Below are positions 22,851-33,953 of a DNA stretch of 64,000 nucleotides, one piece after another (the stretch's first letter is position 1; the number at the start of each line of letters is the position of its first letter). The translations under genes and the position numbers were made by a program. Source of the DNA: Bostrychus sinensis (taxonomy: Eukaryota; Chordata; Actinopteri; Gobiiformes; Eleotridae); NCBI GenBank assembly GCA_020698575.1, contig CM036251.1, positions 32,057,288-32,121,287 of the forward strand, given 5' to 3'. The notes beneath the pieces were generated by a model. That model saw only the letters and a program-made list of their open reading frames with translations. It did not search any database and was not told where the DNA came from.

Positions 22851-23399
22851 GACATTTAAATGTCTTCACTGATGTCAACGTGAAAGTAATGCACACTGCT
22901 GCAGCTTCACTGCTGTTTTGTACAGACATTTAGCATAAAAACATAGCTATGCAATATGTTAGGTGTTATTACAAAATGCAAAAAATAATATAAAATACAG
23001 CTTGGTATCGGATCTGGAGCCAAAAAAAGGTGATTGGAACATCCCTAGTCTTAAAATCTTTTTTTTTTTTCTCACTAAAATTCCTACCAAAACTATTATG
23101 TGGTTTCTAACAACAACTTATCTTGGCTTTAAGTTCCGTCGACCACACCATCCCGCAATTATCTCTGCCTTGTTAAATCTATGAATGCTTTTCCAATATT
23201 TATCCAGTTCCCTTTTACTCAGTGTTTTTCTCAATGTTGTTTTGATACTTGAGCATACATATCCCATGCTAAAATAGTCACTTTCTCTGTATTATCATAG
23301 CCATTTTTCATTGTTGACAAGTGTTGCAGGCCTACTAACCAGTGGGAGCATGCAGACTTGCTTCCAGGTTGCTTACGTGTGTATTTCTCTGTCTCACAG

Positions 23400-23481
23400 G
23401 ATTAAAGAATGGGTGGATCAGATGCAGAAGGAGCTTGTCACGCTGGCAGACAGGGCCACTGCTGGGAGAAGCCTTACTCAG
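23400..23481 (+). CDS. cacna2d1: Calcium channel alpha2/delta-1 subunit, exon 2
   Basis: An 82-nt exon behind a good acceptor (TTTCTCTGTCTCACAG) and before donor GTACAAG. Joined to exon 1 it reads MIKEWVDQMQKELVTLADRA then TAGRSLTQ. Mammalian CACNA2D1 has IKSWVDKMQEDLVTLAKTA at this place, with 11 of the first 16 positions identical, and the alpha2/delta-2, -3 and -4 paralogues are clearly more different here. The segment is the amphipathic N-terminal helix of the alpha2 ectodomain, upstream of the VWA and Cache domains. The exon ends in phase 0. The W-V-D and L-V-T-L-A core is intact and the frame is unbroken, so there is no sign of a pseudogene. Confidence 0.93.
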
Positions 23482-24060
23482 GTACAAGATACATATTCAT
23501 TAGTACATCGTTTTAAGAACATTGCACTCGAGTAAATTGAACTTGTTCCATTGTTGGCTCTCAGCACTCCAGTCTAAAGTTTCTCTGCTCTGTGAAAACT
23601 CCAAATCGAGCACACAGCACAGCAGCGTGTGCGCCCACAGACCAGAACTATCCTTGTAAATGTCTGGTTTGTTCCATGACGTTTTACAGCCAACACCAGA
23701 GACAGGGAGTATAATATAACACTCATAAAAGTTATCAAGTGGCTAACTTCTCCCTGGGAATATCCTATCGTTGCTGCTGTTAGGGGGGACTGAAAAAAAA
23801 ATGTTTCTGAAGAGTGGAATTATGAAGTGTATTATAAAAACTTGGGTTTAGAAGGAAATTTAAATTAGAAATAGAAGGAGATTAAATTATGAGAATTTAG
23901 TAAAGTTTAGCAATTCCTTTTAATTTTACAGAATTTTCAAGAGTTTGCTGCAGGAAAATGGTAAATAAAAGACAACATTTTTGTTTCCACTAGTAATCAA
24001 AGGAGGGTCCAAAATGTGTTTTAATGGAAGTATATGGTACACAAATTTCCATTAACAGTA
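23482..24060 (+). other. Start of intron 2, nothing recognised
   Basis: After the GTACAAG donor the sequence shows no repeat or exon features. Intron 2 as a whole spans 23482-27252. Confidence 0.5.
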
Positions 24061-24690
24061 CGCAACTTTTTCATTCAATGTGACATAAAACCAAAACAAT
24101 TAATGCAGCAAAGTCAATCTTTTCATTGATTATTGAGATAGTTAGGCCAGTCATACTGATAGCAGTCAAAGTCAAATTTATTTTTATATTATTATTCATT
24201 TATAGTGTATTTTTCCCAAAAGCAGTCAGTCCAAATTGGCATCTAAAGGGTTAATTATTAGTGGTTATTAATTAAATCAATATATAAGTTAATTAAGAAC
24301 TCCATCATGAAAACAATGAAAAAAAAATATTTTGTACAAATATTGATCTTTTATATTTATATTGCAGTTTAAAATTCAATATACAAATTTTGTAGTTTAA
24401 ACAGTAGGAACTTTTTTTTCAATTTGACATTACACAAAAACTAATAATGCAACAAAATCAATCTTCTCACTGATTATTTAGATAGTTAGGCCAGTCATAC
24501 TGATAACAGTCAAATTTGTTTTTATAATATTGAAATGTAGCGTATTTTTCATAAAAGTGGTCAGCGGTACATGAAAACAATTAAAAAAAATGAAAAAGAC
24601 TGAACTTTGATGATTTTATTGCAGTTTAAAGTTCAATATACAGATCTTTTATTTAATAGCACAAACACATCTTTTTTAAAGCAGGGCATA
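24061..24690. repeat. Local tandem duplication in intron 2
   Basis: Two diverged copies with an offset of about 344 bp: 24061-24410 and 24411-24690. Both contain GATAGTTAGGCCAGTCATAC, AAAGTCAATCTTTTCATTGA-like sequence, and later GCAGTTTAAA(A/G)TTCAATATAC. Many point differences show it is not recent. Confidence 0.7.
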
Positions 24691-25645
24691 AGGGTTAAAT
24701 CTCATTATTATTATTGCTGCATCAAATGTAAACAGCTAATTTGGAGTATTACCTTAACCTGTGCCCAGTTGCGTTATTTTCTAACAGATAGCATTTGTTT
24801 TTGGCATATTTAGGCCTCCTAGTGTGAGTTTTCCTATTTGTACTCAGTGTGGCTCTCTTCCTGGGGTTTGGTGTAGTCAGAAAAAGTGGCTCTAGGCACA
24901 TGCACAACTTGTAAATAAACATGCAACTGCTTAATTAAATACTATACTATATTATATATTGTTATCTTGTATTAATTCGATTGCAACAAGGCACAAGGCT
25001 CCACTCATAACCTGGGTAACTGCAAGTTTCATCCCTGGGCTGCAGTAATAGGTTTTTAGTTTTAATTTTACAATGCTGGGCAATACAGCCACAAGAACTC
25101 ACAAACCGGTGTACTTCTTGTGAATGTCCCAAGCCTGGACAAATGAATGTCAAATGAAAGCACAAACTACTGCATGCTAGGAGACAGATGATTCTCTGTG
25201 GCAACCCTAGAAGGTAATAGCCAGAAGGAAAGAAGAATTCATAATTGTTTGGCAGATTCCAATAGTCAGTGTAACAATTGTAGACAGTCTTGTTCTGCTT
25301 CTAGGGCTACAATACAAGAAAAACATGCAATATGTTGAATATTGCAATAACAGGATATAGATATCTAAAGCCATTTTGCAATAGTAAAACATTTTTTAAA
25401 TTATAAATAAATGACAACACGGTACAGGGCTGTGAAAAACACTCTTTAATAACCAGACACTGAATACTGCAACTGTGTTTTACAAATAAGTTTCTCCGCC
25501 TTTCTCCTGATAAGCATTTATCCTGGTTTCAATTACAAATATTTTTTTTCATATAAAAGAAAACACCAAGGCTAAAATCTGCTTCTGACAATTACAAAAA
25601 AAAAAAAATCAATCTGTCTGTTTTTGATATCAATACAGTCTAGAC
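24691..25645. other. Intron 2, AT-rich, no gene
   Basis: Includes a short AGGGCTACAATA/ATTGCAATAAC piece near 25300-25390 that may be the end of a decayed inverted-repeat element. Otherwise unassigned. Confidence 0.4.
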
Positions 25646-26840
25646 CAGTGATGTCAAACTCAGTTCATGGTTTGGGCCGAAATTCAACAATCATAGTAGG
25701 TCACGGGCCGAACATGACATAAATAAATTATAGTATAAAAGTGTACATTTAAATTGTATCATTTTAATAGTTATTTTTGGACAAAGGGCACTGTGTAATA
25801 TGCTTTGCAGATTTCATTCATTCATTTAATTAAAAATGGTATTTATATTTTAACATAACAATCCTATCAGGTGCTGATATAATACTGTCTCACTTTTTAA
25901 AAATTTGATGACAGCAGCTTGTGTCAAAAACATTTTTAGTGTAGCCCTGCTCAAGGCCAGAAGACCACAAGCATCCAATATATCCAATACTAATAATAGT
26001 ATTAAAACACGTTTTCTTCCTAGTGTTGTTGCTGAATTGTGGACAATTAACCTATTTTGTTGTAAAATGCTCAGTCCAGCTTTTTTTTAGTAAGCATTTC
26101 ACATTTGTTGTCTTTTTCACACATTTGAGACCTGTTGCTTTTATCAAAAATGAGCATTTATTTTTTATGAAGTGGTAATATATTTTTATCTTGTGACTAT
26201 AATGTTTAACTTGCTTCTACCACTGCATTCTATAATTTTTATACACAGTGTCCCAACATTTAGTTTGAGTCTGTTATAGTTCTGTGAAGACAAGGGGACA
26301 CAGAACTGTCCTCTGTCCACAGCTGATCAGTGCTGTGTCCTCTGTGAGCTCACAGCAGCTTCACTTTGTGACTTTGCTTTATTAAACCCCCAGCTCTGCT
26401 GTGAGACCACACTCCTTTACCTTCTGTAGCTTCTGCTTTGTCCAGCTTTTTGTACTTGTTGTGACTTTTGCTTCAGAGCGTGTTCTTTACTGAGCCTGTG
26501 GCCACATTAGCTCTACATTAGCTCCACATTTAGCGCAGCTCTTGAGTCCACAGACAGTCTCTCTTCCTCCAAGTGGATTTAAAAGCCCTGCTCTCACTCT
26601 TCACTTTTCCTCTGTTCAGTTATTTCGGGGTAAAGTCTCTCTGAAGCACGTAGACGGAGCAGCTCTGTCGGAGATGAGACAAGTCATAGCAGCAGCGCGC
26701 TACGGAGCTGCTGCAGTGCATTATGGGACTCGTAGTTCTCGTGGTAACAATGCTAAATAGCGATCAAAACCTATTAATTGAAATTAGGAATTGTCTTGCG
26801 GGCCGGATTAGGCCCGCGGGCTGTATCTCTGACACCCCTC
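25646..26840. mobile_element. hAT-like non-autonomous element, 1.2 kb
   Basis: Left end CAGTGATGTCAAACTCA and right end CTCTGACACCCCTC are inverted and of the 'cagggGTGTCAAACTC' hAT type, with internal GGGCCGAA / GCGGGCCGGATTAGGC also typical. The flanking 8-mers are GTCTAGAC and GTCTGAGT; they agree at four positions and differ only by transitions at the other four, so a decayed target duplication is possible but not proven. No transposase frame remains. Confidence 0.6.
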
Positions 26841-27252
26841 GTCTGAGTGACGTATTCAAATAAGTTGCAGATGCAGCTTGGTGCCGAGTTCATTTTTACA
26901 AGTGGCCAAAATAAAAATATTAATTTAGATGTTTTCAGACAACAGGAATGAATGGTTGTTGTAGATATACAGTATTTGTTCAGATTTACTGTAAATTAAT
27001 ATGACACTAGAGTGCACTTATTAAAGTAGGATTTGTGTTGATGGATGGATTAAATCTGAGCATACAATGACAAAGTATTGTGGTCCGCCATATTGCAACT
27101 TCTTGTCCAGTGTACCATTAAATTTAAGAAATCTAAACTATGTAGCCTTTAACCTATATCCTAATTAGAAATTGCTCACATAGAAAGCCATACCTTTTAT
27201 TGCAGAATATATAGTTGTTTGATCTAATGCTTTGGAATCTTTTCCTGTCTAG

Positions 27253-27369
27253 ATTTTCCTGAGAAACCAGCACTTGTACACTATAGAGCAAAACGACGCG
27301 GACAAGCTGGTGGACCGCGCAGCCTGGAACATCGAGCAGTTACTGAGGAAGAGGTCTGCAGCTCTGGAG
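27253..27369 (+). CDS. cacna2d1: Calcium channel alpha2/delta-1 subunit, exon 3
   Basis: A 117-nt, 39-codon exon in phase 0 at both ends, between acceptor CTTTTCCTGTCTAG and donor GTAAGA. It encodes IFLRNQHLYTIEQNDADKLV, then DRAAWNIEQLLRKRSAALE. This aligns with mammalian CACNA2D1 [20 protein letters not shown]...IEKLLSNRSKAL; LYT, the N-(A/D) pair, the LV dipeptide, IE.LL and RS.AL are shared. It belongs to the helical region before the VWA domain, on the extracellular side. A Trp (W25 of the exon) replaces a charged residue in the human protein, tolerable on a variable helix face. The next exon, expected to encode a segment like LALEAEKVQAAHQW, was not found downstream. Confidence 0.93.
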
Positions 27370-27749
27370 GTAAGAACACAGCTGTCACACTGTGTATATG
27401 TGTTTAAACCGCAGTAGGGGAGAACTTTATTAGCTGTCCCAGGCTGTGGTTCTGCTCAGCGTGTTCGCTTTGTCCAGTGCCACTATGAATGTGGAAAAAA
27501 ACATTGCTGATACTGATTTAGCAGTTGCCAATAAAGTCAGCACTAATTGCTAACAGTAAATTAAGCGTAAAATATTACTGTTATAGGATGATGACTTATT
27601 TAAGAGACTGGATAAAAATAATTGCCCTTCTGTCATTAGAAGAATAATGGTCCACAACATGCTAATTGCTCTATTAAAATCAGAAGGCTTTTAATCTTAC
27701 GTGCTAATTGTGAGCATTGTTGGCTAATAGAATTTATTAGCATGGTCAG
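27370..27749 (+). other. Start of intron 3
   Basis: After donor GTAAGA there is sequence with no recognised repeat, including TGCTAATTG motifs near 27658 and 27700. Intron 3 extends past the end of the window. Confidence 0.5.
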
Positions 27750-27845
27750 CCTTCTCCTCCTCCTCCTCCTCCTCCTCCTCCTCCTTCTTCTTCTTCTTCT
27801 TCTTCTTCTCCTTCTTCTTCTTCTTCTTCTTCTTCTCCTTCTTCT
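27750..27845 (+). repeat. Polypyrimidine (CTC)n/(CTT)n tract
   Basis: Ninety-six bases of almost pure C/T on the gene's sense strand: CTC units first, then CTT units with two CTC interruptions. It begins 381 bp after the exon 3 donor. Such homopurine-homopyrimidine tracts can form intramolecular triplex. In RNA they offer many CUUCUU-type polypyrimidine-tract-protein sites; that role is inference. Confidence 0.9.
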
Positions 27846-28306
27846 GTCATAAAAATAGTCTAGTCTATTTTGATTTGAGTCCAATTTTCTGGGAGTGAAA
27901 CAAATGAATGCAAATTAAACTGCATCTGAATAAAATTAGATCGAGATGCAGACAGTGGGAATTGGTAGCAACATAAACTGTATTGCCCACCCCATTTTAG
28001 ATGTTGTTTTGACTGGTCAAAATTAATTTAGACCAAAATAGGTTTCAGTGGGCTTCAGTTTGCAAAGATGTAAATGAGTCTGACTAACCAGACAGGCAGC
28101 CTTTTTTGCAACAAATAACTAGAAGTACGCAGAGAGCGCAGACCCCCGGCAAAGCACTGGACCTATGGTGAAGAAAAAGGGCTTCTTTAGGGGAGCTGTT
28201 ACTTTGACTTTGCAAAGAATGCATGGATTAAGTGTCTGTCACCCCCTGCTGGCAACACTGTGGAATGGACAGGGCATAAAATGGTTAATTAGCCTGGCTA
28301 TTAGCA

Positions 28307-29204
28307 CAGGACAGGAAAGTTTTTAAATTTTAAAAACTGAAATTAAGGCCTTTAAAAGGTGTTAAATTTGTTGCTATGTGGCCTCATATCCTTAAATGTT
28401 TTGAACTGTGTCACATACATTTGATACAACCAGTGTTGGGTTAGTTATTCAAAAAAGTAACTAGTTACAGATTACTAATTACTCTTTTAAAAAGTAATAT
28501 ATTACTTTACTTAGATACTCCCTCGTGAAAATAACTCTTAGTTACTTTACTTTTGGATTTCTTCCCAGCAAGAGAGATAATAAATGAGCCCAATTGTAAA
28601 CATAAGTAGCCTATAGCCTCACTATTGCCCTTAGCAGGGCTATTATTTCTCTCTTAATACAGACGTTCAAGCAGAGTTTCAGCTGCATTCACTTCAGCAG
28701 GGCTGCCTGACACAAGAAAAACTCCTTTTAAGTTCACCTGCCTCTGCCCCTGTGCAGCGTTCATGTGTTATGACATGTAAAAACACTGGGGAATAATCTA
28801 CTCGGCATAAAGTCATGTGAATTCACTACATTCAGGCTAAAATGCAGTTGTTGTTAGCGCCAAAGCAGTGCACATCTCTTTTTATTTCTCTGTTTTGTTA
28901 GTAACTGTAATATTATTAGTGCTGGTTCAAAAGTAATGCGTTACCTACTGTGTTACTTACCACTCTGATTACTACGCCCAACACTGAATACAACTACCTA
29001 AAATGTTCATCACTCAAAAGCATTTTACCTTCGTTGATATGAGAGCTTTCATATTTCCTTACCAAGGCCAAAATGCTTTGCGGCACTCAGTCACAAATGG
29101 TCTCAGCTTTTGAAATTGGTCTTCATTTTTGGAACAATAATCTTAAAAAGGTCTAAAAAAGTACTTAAATTAAACTTGCTGAAGCCTTTGGAAACCCTTT
29201 TAAC
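28307..29204. mobile_element. Element inserted in MITE A, itself hosting a hAT MITE
   Basis: Outer parts (28307-28430 and 28995-29204) carry AAATTTTAAAAACTGAAATT and TTAAAAAGGTCTAAAAAAGT-like sequence inverted to each other, plus GCCTTTGGAAACCC at the right end, resembling a common fish hAT-type repeat. Exact ends and target duplication are uncertain. Confidence 0.5.
28431..28986. mobile_element. hAT-type MITE with CAGTGTTGGG ends and 8-bp target duplication
   Basis: Left end CAGTGTTGGGTTAGTTATTC and right end ACTACGCCCAACACTG are inverted, with AGTAACTAGTTACAG and GTAATGCGTTACC inside the ends. Flanks are GATACAAC (28423-28430) and AATACAAC (28987-28994): an 8-bp duplication with one difference, as expected for hAT transposition. 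556 bp, non-coding. Confidence 0.88.
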
Positions 29205-29514
29205 AACATGATGCTATCAGATAGATAAATAGGCTGACTGCTTTGTAGTGACATCAATTTAAGTGCTGAAATGATCAGAATGAGTCTGATGAGACTTTAG
29301 AAACACGCAGGGGCACTTCCTGGTTTTATGTGTTTTTGTAGAGCAGTGAGACCAAGCAATTTTGGCTCTTGAGAAAGGGACAGCCTCAGCATACAGGACT
29401 ACTCAAACACAGCAAATAAAATAAAATGCTATCCTGGTTTTTGAGGTGCAAACATTATAACATGGTTAAAGGCTAAAAAACGTAAGTCAATTTAGTAGAA
29501 TAGGGATCCTTTAA

Positions 29515-30230
29515 GGCTACAAATATAATATGCGTATCTTATAAAAAGTAACTCCACCATCTGTTTGAAGATTTTTCTGTCTCAGAGTGACAGCCAACAT
29601 TGATTACTCTGCACCTCAGGCTCACGTTAAGGTCAAAACAAAGACACTTAAAAGAATGAATAATGAATAGTAATATTAATTTGACTCATATTTTGGCTGG
29701 AGGTTCCCACGGTCCTCCTCCAGACCAGACGGTGTGGTGGGAAAGCTAAAGAACAGTGAGAACTCTTCAATATTGCCAGCCCTCTCAGACAGCTTCACAT
29801 TATGAAAGTGTAGGCAGAACATTTCTCTCACTACATCCCGGATCTCGCTCCCTGGACATTTTGCAGCTGCACCAATGTTTTAGCTCTGGGGTGGCGTGTG
29901 GAGAATAGAACAGAATACATTTGTGGAGAATATAGGGGTTGGGAATCTGTACGTGACTCATGAATTGAGAGAAATGTAGGCATGTGAACACATTAAACTC
30001 CCCATTAGATGCCAACCTACGTAAAGTATATGTTTAGTATACTAATTAGTACAGAAATGTAGAGCTTATTTTAGCATTTACAAAGTTGTTTATCATAATG
30101 AGATTCCAAACTTACTTGAAGAAGAGGAAGAGGAATCATGTGTCTACAGGCATTTCATGTACTTTAGAATCATAATAATGGTATGATGTAGGGCAGCACA
30201 ATATATAATGTCAATTTATCATTGCAATTT
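29515..30230. other. Intron 3 sequence, nothing recognised
   Basis: No exon or named repeat. A fragment of an 'AGGGCAGCACAATAT' end is visible near 30190. Confidence 0.4.
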
Positions 30231-31275
30231 TGACTAGTAGTTAAGACCATTCTAATCGAGACCAAGACCAGTCCAAGTCCAGAGTGAACCAAGGCAAGGC
30301 CGAGACTTTCAGGGTTCAAGACTGAGTTGCGACCAAGAATTAAAGAAACCAAAAACGAGACCAGGTCAAGACCAAACCCTGTAAACTAACACTAAATAAA
30401 AGGGAAAAGCAAAAAAAAAAAAAAGTGGTTAAAAAACATGAATGATTATTTTAACGATTTAATGTAACAAACTCCACAAACAGATAATTTTTCTGGTTGT
30501 TCTAATGCAAAAACTAATAAAATTTTCTTCTAATATATGGTAAATAAGAGAGATGTGATGTTCGCAAACACAGCTCTTGATTGTGAACGGGTATCGAAAT
30601 GAAAAGCTCTTTTTTGTTTGCCAACCATGAAAAAATCTAATGCAAAGTAGAGGAAGAATACAAGCTCAAGAGAGAGTCGTATGGATACAGAAAAAGACAA
30701 GGAGCACAGACACAGGGCATGTGAGTTTCTAGTTTTTACTGACTTTTTTTTTGCATGAACATAAGTCAAGGTAGTTCTATTTTGCACATTTTTGACACAT
30801 AATAAATTCTAAATGGTGGTCTCACTCTATGCAGAGGTTTACGACATCACCATCAGTGAATTTAGTCCACACACATACACCACACACACTAATTTTATCA
30901 TCATCAAAGAATAAGACAGTAATAAAGTCCCGCCAATAGAGTGCGTTTTATTTGGATTTTAATTATAATGTATCACTCATCCCAGTGTTTATTTTCTGAA
31001 TGAACTGACTGGTTTCTTACAGTTACATAAATATGAAGATGAGCCAGTCTTTTGAACGGCTCTTTGAAATGAACGGATCCCAAAGACTCGGCTCCCGTTA
31101 AGGAGTCATAAAGGTCATCTCTAGGAAATAAAATCTCAAATATCGCCACATTCCAGATTGAGACAAGACTGAGTAAAATTGGATTCAAGACCTAGTAAAA
31201 CTGCAGCCGAGCCAAGACTTAGACCGTGGAAAAAATTGTCTCAACACAAAACTCAGGTGCTTCAACACTAGTATA
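30231..31275. mobile_element. Inverted-repeat element of the GAGACCAAGACC type
   Basis: The left end around ACTAGTAGTTAAGACCA is followed by several GACCAAGACCAGTCCAAGTC units. The right end carries GAGCCAAGACTTAGACCG and closes with TCAGGTGCTTCAACACTAGT, inverted to the left end. The interior holds no transposase frame. Borders approximate to about 10 bp. Confidence 0.5.
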
Positions 31276-31289
31276 AATAGAGAGAAACC

Positions 31290-31565
31290 TGGAGAGGTTT
31301 AGAACTGGTTTAGTCCTAGTTTAGACATAGTTTAGACCTTCAATCAATCAACTTCTATACTGTATATATAGGACTCTACAACAACCATAGGCGACCAAAG
31401 TGCTTTACAAAAACAGTAAGTAAGCCATGAATGCAATGCAAGAACAGTCAATAAAACACGATTAATACAGAAAAATTGGTTTAGACATTGTTTATTAGTC
31501 CTGTTTAGTCCTGGTTTAGGGCTGGTTTAGAACTGAATTAGTCCAGGTTTAGTGTTTCAGACTAG
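31290..31565 (+). repeat. TTTAGTCCTGG-type minisatellite block
   Basis: Two clusters of GGTTTAGTCCTAGTTTAGAC-like units separated by about 110 bp of other sequence. Same unit as the array at 4528-4903. Confidence 0.6.
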
Positions 31566-32999
31566 TCCCATTTTTATCAGAGCATTGCATTTCTTCATAA
31601 AATAAAACTGAGGCAAGGTGCACACTGCTGGACAGTGGCCAGTTGGTTGCAGAGCTGACACTTTCAGCCCAAAGAAGTGTATTTTGTTGTTCTTTAACAG
31701 TTACAGTACCTGAACATTAACAAAATGTTGGTGTACACAAGTGACATTTTAAATTAAATAATACTGTAGTGGTGCTAATATATCTACTGCCTTCAAGCAA
31801 CTGTTTGACTGACAACTAATTGGCAAATAATAGCCTAATACATTTGTACACGAAGGGGCTGTGCCCCTTTAAATTTGATTGAATACATTCACAAGTTGGT
31901 TTGCAAGTGATGAATCAAATTTGACTAATCAGGCTTATGTAGCAATCATAAAGCCTTTGGGGAGCTTCTTGGAAAGTGTCTGAGAGCTACTGGTAGCTCC
32001 CAAGCTACAGGTTGGAGACCCCTGCTCTAAAGGAAGGCCAGCCAACTTTTTTTTCTTTAGATTTAATTTTTATTAATGGTCAGATATGAAAAAAGCAGTC
32101 TGCGAATCAATGTCATGGCTTGGTAAAGACTTGCTTAAATAAAAAGAAACACACATTTTTATTAACACAAATGTGCCAGCCCCAAACTATACCTCCAGTG
32201 CAGTGAATTAGCATTAGCATTGGCAGCCTAATAGTACCCTAACATCCTTATATAAAGAGTAGAAAGAGTAAAATTTTCCCTTCCAGTGTTGCCACAGCAA
32301 ATCATCTGTCTCTTGTTGTTCAATGATATGCATGTTCATTTGCAGTTATTATACCTGATGCCTTTTCTAACTCTCAATTTATCTGAGCTTGGGACTGGTG
32401 CTTAAAATTATGAGAGTACAATCAAAAGTGTTTTTTATTGATTTCCTATGCTCGGTGGAGTAAGTTGTTGCCATTGTGCATTTGAAGCACATCCCCTTTT
32501 AAAAAATAGCCGCTTGACAATTGTTGTATTTAATAAAGACAAATCCAACATGGTTATTACTGCATTCATAAGTGCGGGAACAGAGTGTATCTGACAGCTT
32601 AACACCTGTTGCAAAAGTAAAAGTTGGTTCTTTTTGTGAACAGGGTTGCTTCATTTGACAAACCATTCATTCAGGGCTCCAGTTATCCAAGATCTTTTGC
32701 CCTCCAGGTTCCATTCTGTAACATCTAAAAGGCCTCCAGGCATCTTTTAATGAAGTGGTAGTTGCAATTTTCACATCTAACTCTAATAACAAACATGTCG
32801 TCCAACACAAATGTACTTGCAGCACCAACACAATAGTCTTTTAAATATATTGTGTATTTATTGTTGTTGCAATATCTAATCCAGCCACAAGAGCGCTACA
32901 AGCTAGTGCTCTTTGTGCCACGCGTCAGGAAGGGCATCTGGCCTAAAATCTTTGCCAAATCAAAATGCAAATTGCTCCACACTAAGAGGCAGATGATGG
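31566..32999. other. Intron 3 sequence, one possible hAT end
   Basis: No exon seen. GGTTGGAGACCCCTG at about 32011-32025 looks like the right end of a hAT element whose left end I could not find. A decayed repeat piece (GGACAGTGGCCAGTTGG) lies at about 31630. Confidence 0.4.
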
Positions 33000-33290
33000 G
33001 GTGACAGTGGCTCAGGTGGTAGACAGTTGTCCTACCAAAAGGTTTGAATCCCGCACTCCCTAGTTTATACATGTGTCCTTGCAAGACACTTCACCCACTT
33101 ATGATTGTGTTTGTGTGATTTTTTTGCTTGGTGGTGATTGGAGAAGGTGTAGGCGCAGAATGATTGCCATGTCTCTGTATGCCCCTGAGCAGATGTGGCT
33201 ATAGGAGTCGCTTATCACCCATGTGTCACTGAGGAGTGAATGAATAATGGACTAATGTAAAGAGCTTTGAGAAGCCTGAACAATGGGTCA
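33000..33290 (+). mobile_element. tRNA-derived SINE
   Basis: Box A as GTGGCTCAGGTGGTAGA and box B as GGTTTGAATCCC, then CTTGCAAGACACTTCACCC and the shared 3' region TGAGGAGTGAATGAATAATG. The L2-like tail is cut short after AAAGAGCTTTGAGAAGC. Same family as 41664-42010. Confidence 0.75.
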
Positions 33291-33296
33291 CTTATT

Positions 33297-33455
33297 CCTG
33301 TTAGGGTTCATAGATGGCCAGTTAGATGCAGAGTTGATACAGAAACATGCATTGTCAGACTAGGGGCAATTTTGATTCACAACTCACCAGATTGAACCCA
33401 CAACCTTCTTGCTGAGAGGCAGGAGCACTAACCACCTTGCACCCCAGTTCATATT
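33297..33455 (+). repeat. GGGCAATTTAGA-family repeat fragment
   Basis: Has GATGGCCAGTTAGATGCAGA, AGGGGCAATTTTGATTCAC and an ACCCACAACCTTCTTGC end followed by GAGGCAGGAGCACTAACCAC. Lies directly after the SINE. Confidence 0.55.
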
Positions 33456-33523
33456 ATTAGCGCATTATTCCAAATAGTTATTACAATCACATTTTTTTTC
33501 ACAATTTATAATAAAAAAAAAGA

Positions 33524-33953
33524 GGGATGTATGGACGTCTTCCTTTGGGGGAGCTGTTTCTTTGACTTTGCAGAGAAAGCTAAGATTAGGAGCTTGTAGC
33601 CCCCTGCTGGCAATGGTGGGGAATGGACAGAGTATAAAATGGCTAATTAGCAACATGACGCTAACAGATAGATAAATGAACTGACTGCTTTGTAGTAACA
33701 GCAATTTAAGCACTGAAATGTATATGGGCTTTAGAAACCCGCAGGAGCACTTCCTGGTTTCACATGTCGACCTAGAGCTGTGAGACCAAGCATTTTCAGG
33801 TTTTGAGAAGGGGATGGCCTCAGCACACAGGATTACTCAAACATCTGTGAATGAAACAAAATACTACTCTAAGTTGGTTTTTGAGGTACAAACAACGTTG
33901 TAACATGGTTAAAATCTCAAAAAAGTTGATTTAGCATCATAGGAGACCTTTAA
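33524..33953 (-). mobile_element. MITE family A copy, inner right end lost
   Basis: From GGATGTATGGACGTCTTCC through GCCCCCTGCTGGCAATGG, GACGCTAACAGATAGATAAA and CTTCCTGGTTTC to CATAGGAGACCTTTAA, then TTAATTAATAATC. The terminal TTTAA is intact on one side and is followed by further TTAA. Confidence 0.8.

Larger units (their letters stand above)
28171..29514 (-). mobile_element. MITE family A copy split by a nested insertion
   Basis: Left arm 28171-28306 (GGGGAGCTGTTACTTTGAC, CACCCCCTGCTGGC, TAATTAGCC, GCTATTAGCA) and right arm 29205-29514 (AACATGATGCTATCAGATAG to GGGATCCTTTAA) rejoin exactly as one family A element. The 898 bp between them (28307-29204) is a later insertion, which in turn contains a hAT element. 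Confidence 0.8.

Noticed and set aside
27636..27884. Poly-Arg open frame on the minus strand
   Set aside because: It is the translation of the CTC/CTT microsatellite.
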